NCBI RefSeq assembly: GCF_001434935.1
Contig: NZ_AZEG01000005.1
Coordinates: 62,001-126,000 of the forward strand
DNA: 64,000 nucleotides
From: Liquorilactobacillus uvarum DSM 19971
GTDB lineage: Bacteria > Bacillota > Bacilli > Lactobacillales > Lactobacillaceae
Reading direction: 5' to 3'
In this document: piece after piece, positions 58,889-64,000 of the stretch
Layout of the letters: each line of letters begins with the position of its first letter
Numbering within the stretch: the first letter of the stretch is position 1
The notes under the pieces: model-generated
The model's database searches: none
Seen by the model: the letters and a program-made list of their open reading frames with translations, nothing else
What the model was told of the DNA's origin: nothing
Program-made: the position numbers and the translations under genes

Positions 58889-59761
58889 TTATAAGATCGA
58901 CTCGTATGGGTTGATATTGTCGTCATTCAAAATAAGGGAGTCTAGTATTTGAATTAGATAATCTTGTGGTTCATCATTAGCTGCTCTGTTTATATAAGCA
59001 TTCTCATTCAGCGCGATATTGGTTTTAGTATAAATGAAATCACTAGCTGGGATTGATATGGCCTTGGAGTCAATAAAAGCGTTGTAATCCTTAGAAAATT
59101 TGGATTCTAGAATGTTACTGATCTGATCGTATTTGTCTTTAAAAGCTCGGATTCCCTTAACAGGGAAAAGAAGATTCATATAGTAATATGCTGATAAACG
59201 AATCAAAAAGCGATTACGTTGTAACGGATAATGATTAAGAATATTATCGTAAGTTGCGGCTTCGGTAACTGAAATAAAATCCTGTGGTTCAAGCATTAAG
59301 CGACGACCGGTACATGCACCAATTAAAACTTCTAAATTGACTTGTAAAAATTTTGTTTGAGCCATTGGGTGAGGAGTACTTCTATAAAGCTGGGTTAGAT
59401 TATCTGCGCAAAAGGTAATGAAGATGGGGTAAGTGTTTTTATCAGGCTTCATATATTCAAAAGCTAGCAACTGAGAAACTCCCTGGGAGATGACATCGGG
59501 AATTTTATATTGGTTATCATTCGATCCAATAAAATATTTTGCTGATGGAAAAGGTATATCACCGTCTGCTAGATTTTTTTCTACGGATTTTGTACGTCTG
59601 TCGTAGAGTTTAAGAATACGACCGTGTCTAAGTTGAGAACTGTCGAGTTGATTACTATCATTTGTCCATTTAGTTGCTTTATCCGATGGATTATTTTTGT
59701 AATATTCATCGATTAATTTTATAGTTTCTTCAATAACATGTCCTTGTGATACTGTGTCCAT
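58889..59761 (-). CDS. Unrecognised 290-aa protein in the SCC-like element
   Basis: Intact ORF on the minus strand, the only one in the element facing left. The start is ATG 59761, ten bases after AAAGGAG, or GTG 59764. Predicted soluble, mixed alpha/beta, with no signal or clear membrane segment. Notable stretches are GDIPFPSAKYFIGS, PIFITFCADNLTQLYRSTPHP, NLEVLIGACTGRRL and a tyrosine-rich LSAYYYMNLLFP. No catalytic motif was identified. It is divergent from the 127-aa gene, and its position between rlmH and the recombinases makes it element cargo. Confidence 0.75.
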   Translation of the reverse strand: MDTVSQGHVIEETIKLIDEYYKNNPSDKATKWTNDSNQLDSSQLRHGRILKLYDRRTKSVEKNLADGDIPFPSAKYFIGSNDNQYKIPDVISQGVSQLLAFEYMKPDKNTYPIFITFCADNLTQLYRSTPHPMAQTKFLQVNLEVLIGACTGRRLMLEPQDFISVTEAATYDNILNHYPLQRNRFLIRLSAYYYMNLLFPVKGIRAFKDKYDQISNILESKFSKDYNAFIDSKAISIPASDFIYTKTNIALNENAYINRAANDEPQDYLIQILDSLILNDDNINPYESIL

Positions 59762-59853
59762 CACCGAAAATCTCCTTTATTAATTGTCAAGTGGACATTT
59801 AGATCCATTTTTTTCCAGATTACATTACCTGTATCTAAATGATCTAATAGTAG

Positions 59854-60237
59854 GTGTTCCATGATATTGAAATCTACTTAGGAGATGATTATATCACACA
59901 GACATTGCAAATGTACCAACTGCAAATTCAGAAAGTTGCAGAATTTCACGATAGCCTTTATATGAGACTACTGCTATCTAACGGGAAGAGTAGACTGCTG
60001 AAGTTGTCCGGTGTAGAGAAGAAAAAATTTATACAGGCAATTGAGTTTACCATCCCATGCGGTGTTAATTATCGTTTATCTGATTTAAGTCAAGTTACTG
60101 GGAGCGCCTACATTTCATGTGAAACAACACCCAAATACAATGATTGGTGCTTCTATTGGCCCGGTTCAGTGATTACATCCGGTCATAGTAATACTAGATT
60201 CTCAGGGGAGCATAACTATGACAAAAATGAAGACTAG
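59854..60237 (+). CDS. Unrecognised 127-aa protein preceding the Rep gene
   Basis: ORF from GTG 59854 to 60237, overlapping the next gene by 20 bases, which argues for a genuine coupled pair. The frame is closed by a stop just before the GTG and there is no good ribosome site, so the start is uncertain or the gene may be truncated. Product is predicted cytosolic with beta-rich segments (SRLLKLSGVEKKKF, INYRLSDL-like). Small ORFs upstream of Rep_trans/MobT genes are common in integrative elements; function unknown. Confidence 0.5.
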   Translation: MFHDIEIYLGDDYITQTLQMYQLQIQKVAEFHDSLYMRLLLSNGKSRLLKLSGVEKKKFIQAIEFTIPCGVNYRLSDLSQVTGSAYISCETTPKYNDWCFYWPGSVITSGHSNTRFSGEHNYDKNED

Positions 60238-61006
60238 CATTGACTTTGTATCGATTAGCTTAATGGAAACGCAGTTTCCTACTTTAATGAGCTATTTATT
60301 TCCTGGATTGCAACACGATGATTGGGTTGAATGTCAAAGTGGCATCAAGGGCTTTGATAGACAGTATACCAATGACAAAGTTCGGTTTCACTTTGCTGAT
60401 AATTCAAAGACACAATTGTTGGTTTTGTCTGGGAGCGCATGTCGTTACCTAGAAACTGGCAATTGGTCCTGGCAGCTGTTTTTCGAAAAAGTTTTTAATT
60501 GTAAGACTACTGGTGTTGCTACCTATTTTCGAATCAAGCGTTTAGATATTGCTATTGATGAAAGAGGCTCGTCAATTCAATTGAAACCAAATACGGTAGA
60601 TCGTTATTTGAAACAGGGAATATTTACTAGTCGTGCGACTAGGATATTATTCTTGAACGAAAAAAAGATTGCTTCAAGATGTAGCACGGGGATCAGTTGC
60701 TATATTGGTCAACGTTCATCTAAGGCCTATATTTTCATATATGACAAAGGCCTAGAGCAAGGAATGGATGCTGACAGATGGTATAGAACTGAAGTTAGAC
60801 TACGTGATCCACTTGCCGTGGAAATGGTTGAGTATATCGTGTGTGATCATCGATTATTTGGTATTTCAGTGGCTGAGTATTTGCAAAAACGAATGCAGTT
60901 TCGTTCGCCTACTTCGACGATTAAGGAAGTTAGACGAAGACCACTGGTGAAGTGGTATGGCAAATATTTAGATGGAATTACAGCGTGTGAATTATCATGT
61001 CGATGA
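60218..61006 (+). CDS. Rep_trans/MobT-like replication initiation factor
   Basis: 262-aa protein resembling rolling-circle initiators and ICE relaxases (Rep_trans family, Orf20/MobT of Tn916 group). Visible hallmarks are FRIKRLDIAIDE (R-x-D-x-A-x-D motif, about residues 105-116), GISCYIGQRSSKAYIFIYDKG (about 156-177) and RTEVRLRD (about 187). GGGGAG lies seven bases before ATG 60218. It could nick and replicate the excised element or mobilise it. It is shorter than Tn916 MobT, so a truncated N- or C-terminus is possible. Confidence 0.8.
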   Translation: MTKMKTSIDFVSISLMETQFPTLMSYLFPGLQHDDWVECQSGIKGFDRQYTNDKVRFHFADNSKTQLLVLSGSACRYLETGNWSWQLFFEKVFNCKTTGVATYFRIKRLDIAIDERGSSIQLKPNTVDRYLKQGIFTSRATRILFLNEKKIASRCSTGISCYIGQRSSKAYIFIYDKGLEQGMDADRWYRTEVRLRDPLAVEMVEYIVCDHRLFGISVAEYLQKRMQFRSPTSTIKEVRRRPLVKWYGKYLDGITACELSCR

Positions 61007-61063
61007 TGGAGAATAGCCTAGCTTTAGCTTATTATCAGGTGAGTAGTTATAGGAGGGTGACTG

Positions 61064-61459
61064 ATGGTTACTGCCAACGGGAAGCCACTCAGAAATAAAT
61101 TAGTCGGAGTCTATATTCAATTGGGGTTGAAACTGGTCAGTACGATTATTTACTAGTCTGGCATTTGAATCGGTTGACGCGGTCACTAGCTGTTTTTTTG
61201 AAGATTATTACCATTTGTCAGGGAAACAACATGCGATTGGCTGACTGCAATAACAGATTTATGTGATGTTTGGCGAATGGTAGTTATGTGTATTGAAAGA
61301 CAATTAAAGGTGGCCTATCAGAAAAAGATGAAAGAAGGACAGTTACTTTCTTGCTCAGTATCGCTAGGTTATGAAGATAAAGCAACAATTTTAAAGTTGT
61401 GGCAGTTAAGCGGAGTACTAGGGGGTGAAAAGGATCGAAAAACTAGTAGAGTACGGTAA
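61064..61459 (+). pseudogene. Decayed large serine recombinase
   Basis: Fragments of one recombinase in different frames. From ATG 61064 (AGGAGGG upstream) an N-terminal KLVGVYIQLG resembles the VGYVRVS start with the serine lost. At about 61135 another frame gives QYDYLLVWHLNRLTRSLAVF, matching the DYLIVTKLDRLSRN region. From 61277 a third reads CIERQLKVAYQKKMKEGQLL and then SLGYE, matching the E-helix region of the intact neighbour. Deletions and frame changes make it non-functional. Confidence 0.75.
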
Positions 61460-61564
61460 TAGTCAACGAGAAGTTACGTATCTTTTGAAGCCTGATATGA
61501 GTTACAGAAAGACCTTATTTGTTCTCAATCAAAAAAATTTTAGAGTAAATAGGAGTGAAATGTC

Positions 61565-61654
61565 ATGGATGAAAATAAGTTGACTGCAGAAAGATTTGCT
61601 GAGCAGTTAGTAAAGATTATTTTTGAGTTTTTGAATGGAAAGGAAGAGGGATAA
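61565..61654 (+). CDS. 29-aa ORF directly before the ccrA-like gene
   Basis: ATG 61565 with GGAG nine bases upstream, TAA at 61652. Product MDENKLTAERFAEQLVKIIF plus a charged tail, a single amphipathic helix. It ends two bases before the TTG start of the recombinase, so it may couple translation of that gene. Confidence 0.5.
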   Translation: MDENKLTAERFAEQLVKIIFEFLNGKEEG

Positions 61655-61655
61655 T

Positions 61656-63044
61656 TTGAAAATAAAGGCTGTCGGATATGTGCGTGTATCGACCAAAAGA
61701 CAAGTCTTACAGGGCTTTTCCCTGTTGTCTCAAAGCAAAAGGATAGCAGGGACTGCACAAGAGCGTGGCTGGAGTTTGAAGATGTTTCAGGATGAAGGCG
61801 TGAGTGGACATCACATATCTAATCGTCAGGGGATACAGAGCCTGATTAGAGAAATAAAGTGTATTAATCAAATTGACTATCTAATTGTCACTAAACTTGA
61901 TCGTTTAAGTCGTAATGCAAAAGAGCTTCTACAACTGATGGAGCTCTTTCAAAAGAATGGGGTAGAATTAATTAGTCTGACTGAACAGTTAGACGATTTT
62001 ACAACACCTGTGGGGATGGTACAAGCACAAATTTATGGAGCCGTTGCAGAATTTGAAAGATCAATTATCCAAGAAAATGTACAATTGGCTTTAGCTCATA
62101 AGTTTCAGCAGGGGCGGATAATTTCATCTCAGTTGCCGTATGGATATTTTCTTGATGGACAACACAAGGTTCAAATTGAAATAACGACTTCGGTGATTGT
62201 TAAATTTATTTACGAAAAATACCTAGAGGGTAGGGGGTACCGTAAATTATCGACGTTGGTAAAAGAAAGGTTTAACAGGGATCTTCAACCAGTGCGGATA
62301 AAACAAATTTTGATGAATCAACACTACATTGGGATAGATAAAACGAATTATGGGAAGCGTCAGGATATTTATCCACCTATCATAGAAAAGCAAATTTTTG
62401 CTGAGGTACAGTCGTTAATGGTAAAGAAAAGAAAATTCTGTCAAAAAAGAAAAACCAGAAAAAAGCCGCAATTGCTGCAAGGAAAATTAATATGCCCCTT
62501 ATGTAAGCATCATATGTCAGACAACCGAGTATGCTCAAACGGTAAAACTTACAGCTATTACTATTGTAGTGTGGGCACAAACTATTCACGACAAGATAAG
62601 GCGTACCATTCCTATAGGCTTAGAAGTGCTGATGTTGAACGGAAAGTCACTGAAACAATTCACGATATTTTTAAAAGTGAAATTTTTCAAAAATATTTCA
62701 TTAAAGCTGTGGTACGACATTTTTCCACCAATAAAAAAATAAAGGGGGATGGGAAGCACTCCATCAACCATAAGCAAATCTTTAGACAGTTTGAAAACGG
62801 TGATTTAACCGTAGAACAATTAAGGGAACGGCTGGTACTTGCCAGTGATAGAAGCACATCTAAGAACGGACAACGTAAAATGAAATTAAGCTTGTGGTTA
62901 GAAATATTTTCAAAGCTAGAACGAGATGGATTCATAGATCTAGTTGTAAACAGTGTAATCATTGATCAAAGAAAAAATATTAAGTCTATTTTATTAGTCA
63001 AGGGCAAGTTTGACCTTCTACAATTAAAAAAGGAGTTGTTATAA
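61656..63044 (+). CDS. Large serine recombinase in the ccrA position
   Basis: 462-aa site-specific recombinase. The TTG start at 61656 lies five bases after GGAAGAGGG; the ATG at 61635 has no site. The resolvase domain (about 1-150) has the catalytic serine in VGYVRVSTKRQ and the arginine region DRLSRNAKELLQLM, then AVAEFERSII. A recombinase domain follows (about 160-260), then a zinc ribbon with CPLCKHHM and a later YYCS, and a helical C-terminal part. Size fits CcrA (about 449 aa). Its stop is one base before the second recombinase start, as in ccrAB pairs. The exact Ccr type needs phylogeny. Confidence 0.85.
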   Translation: MKIKAVGYVRVSTKRQVLQGFSLLSQSKRIAGTAQERGWSLKMFQDEGVSGHHISNRQGIQSLIREIKCINQIDYLIVTKLDRLSRNAKELLQLMELFQKNGVELISLTEQLDDFTTPVGMVQAQIYGAVAEFERSIIQENVQLALAHKFQQGRIISSQLPYGYFLDGQHKVQIEITTSVIVKFIYEKYLEGRGYRKLSTLVKERFNRDLQPVRIKQILMNQHYIGIDKTNYGKRQDIYPPIIEKQIFAEVQSLMVKKRKFCQKRKTRKKPQLLQGKLICPLCKHHMSDNRVCSNGKTYSYYYCSVGTNYSRQDKAYHSYRLRSADVERKVTETIHDIFKSEIFQKYFIKAVVRHFSTNKKIKGDGKHSINHKQIFRQFENGDLTVEQLRERLVLASDRSTSKNGQRKMKLSLWLEIFSKLERDGFIDLVVNSVIIDQRKNIKSILLVKGKFDLLQLKKELL

Positions 63045-63045
63045 T

Positions 63046-64000
63046 TTGGCTGAAATAAAAGTAAAAAAGACAGTTGGATATGTCAGAGTGTCTACTAGAG
63101 ATCAGGTACTAGAAGGTTACTCATTGGACGCTCAACGACAAAAGATAAGTGAATTTTGCCAGCAAGATGATATGGAACTAGTAAAAATTTATGCTGACGA
63201 AGGAATTTCTGGAAGTAGTGTCGAAAAAAGGCCTGGGATTCAAAGCCTCCTTGCGATGCTCGAAACAAGAAATTTGATATGGTCGTTGTCTGGAAGAACA
63301 GCCGAATTGCACGTAATACGAAAGATCTGCTTGAAATGGTCGATATTTTTCAGAGAAACGGAATAGGTTTTACTTCTGTATCAGAAAAAATAGACCTTGA
63401 CTCAGCACAAGGAAGATTTATGTTTACAATCACGGGCACGGTTAGTGAACTTGAAAGAAATAATATTGCCGAGAATGTTTACCTTGGGGCATACAAGAGA
63501 GCACAGGAAGGATATGCAACTGTTGGTCGTGTGTTAGGGTACAAACCTGGGCTTGATGAATCAGGAAAGAAAATTTTAAACATCGAACCCCGAGAAGCAA
63601 AAATTATTCGTCTGATTTTCAATTTGTTTGATCGGGGGAAGGGGTTTAGAGCAATTGCTAATGAGTTAAATCAGTGTGGATATCGGACAAAAAATAGAAA
63701 TGTATTCTCAACAATAGCGGTTAAAAATATTATTGATAATCCATTGTATGTCGGGAAAGTACGCTATGCTAAGTACCGTAATTGGGATAAGAAAAGGCGC
63801 AATGGCTTAAATAAAAAGATGGTATTGGTGCAGGGAAAACATGAGCCCATAATTTCTCAAGAACTTTGGGACCGAGTGGAAGTGAGGCGGAAAAGTACAG
63901 CAAAAATTCCTGCGTGGGATCACCAAGGAACGAACATCTTGACAGGATTATTAAGGTGCCCAGAATGTGGTGGAGCGATGGCAGCAAGTAATACGACTAA
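63046..64000 (+). pseudogene. CcrB-like large serine recombinase with a frameshift (also cut by window end)
   Basis: TTG start at 63046. The N-terminal resolvase domain KKTVGYVRVSTRDQVLEGYS runs in frame until about 63262, then the reading frame is lost: the run GAAACAAGAAA lacks one A. In the other frame the protein continues NKKFDMVVVWKNSRIARNTK through SELERNNIAENV, the recombinase domain (YVGKVRYAKYRNWDKKRRNG) and the zinc ribbon (CPECGGAMAASNTT) to the window end without another stop. The latter segments closely resemble staphylococcal CcrB as I recall it. The frameshift may be real or a sequencing error in an A run. Confidence 0.85.

Larger units (their letters stand above)
58351..64000 (+). 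mobile_element. SCC-like cassette element (left end; continues past window)
   Basis: From the rlmH stop to the window end: broken small gene, two unknown genes, Rep_trans-type initiator, decayed serine recombinase, intact large serine recombinase in the ccrA position and a CcrB-like one. The tandem recombinase pair in ccrA-ccrB order, the CcrB-like sequence and the rlmH junction match SCC architecture. No mec gene or known resistance gene is visible in the part seen. Confidence 0.75.

Noticed and set aside
58351-64000. mec or other antibiotic-resistance genes in the SCC-like element
   Set aside because: None of the visible ORFs resembles penicillin-binding, mec regulatory or known resistance proteins; the unseen right part could differ.

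Overview
The window looks like the replication-origin region of a low-GC Gram-positive bacterium of the Lactobacillales, most likely a Lactobacillaceae member. The genus cannot be fixed from the sequence alone. The evidence is the gene order rpmH-rnpA-yidC to the left of dnaA and dnaN-yaaA-recF-gyrB-gyrA-rpsF-ssb-rpsR-gdpP-rplI-dnaC-purA to its right, the walRK-yycH-yycI-walJ-htrA-rlmH block, and the PepO, T-box and ECF vitamin-uptake genes.

Layout. 0-3.2 kb: a BmpA-type nucleoside ABC transporter (truncated ATPase plus binding lipoprotein), divergent from a nucleoside hydrolase. 3.2-3.6 kb: a zinc-sensor-like ArsR repressor. 3.8-6.6 kb: menaquinone genes menE and menB, with a hotdog thioesterase (menI-like) divergent. 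6.7-8.3 kb: a TetR regulator and a CPBP protease. 8.4-13.5 kb: aconitase, citrate synthase and isocitrate dehydrogenase, the oxidative TCA arm from oxaloacetate to 2-oxoglutarate. 13.8-15.1 kb: VOC and MerR genes and a small protein. 15.3-19.2 kb: lytS-lytR-lrgA-lrgB. 19.4-25.4 kb: an OhrR-type MarR regulator, then jag separated from yidC-rnpA-rpmH by an opposite-strand aldo/keto reductase and pepO. 25.4-27.4 kb: a bipartite oriC around dnaA, with two DnaA-box clusters and a DnaA-trio-like unwinding region. 27.4-43.1 kb: replication, gyrase, ribosomal-protein, pnuC, c-di-AMP phosphodiesterase and purA genes. 43.5-50 kb: thioesterase, a tyrosine-type T-box leader controlling an NhaC-family transporter, two lone tRNAs, a second aldo/keto reductase, and pyridoxal kinase with an ECF S-component. 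50.1-58.35 kb: the WalRK regulon, htrA and rlmH.

From the rlmH stop codon (58350) to the window end the content changes to accessory DNA: a broken small gene, two unrecognised genes, a Rep_trans/MobT-like initiator, a decayed serine recombinase, an intact CcrA-position large serine recombinase and a frameshifted CcrB-like one. Together with the sequence at the rlmH 3' end, this is the architecture of a staphylococcal cassette chromosome (SCC) element, here in a lactobacillus-type chromosome. It is the most unusual system in the window. Its right end lies outside.

Other observations: a second DnaA-box cluster 31 kb from dnaA, just upstream of rlmH, and two identical 16-bp parS-like sites flanking the origin. 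Start codons were chosen by ribosome-binding-site position where alternatives existed. No searches could be run, so family names rest on recognised motifs and remembered family features.
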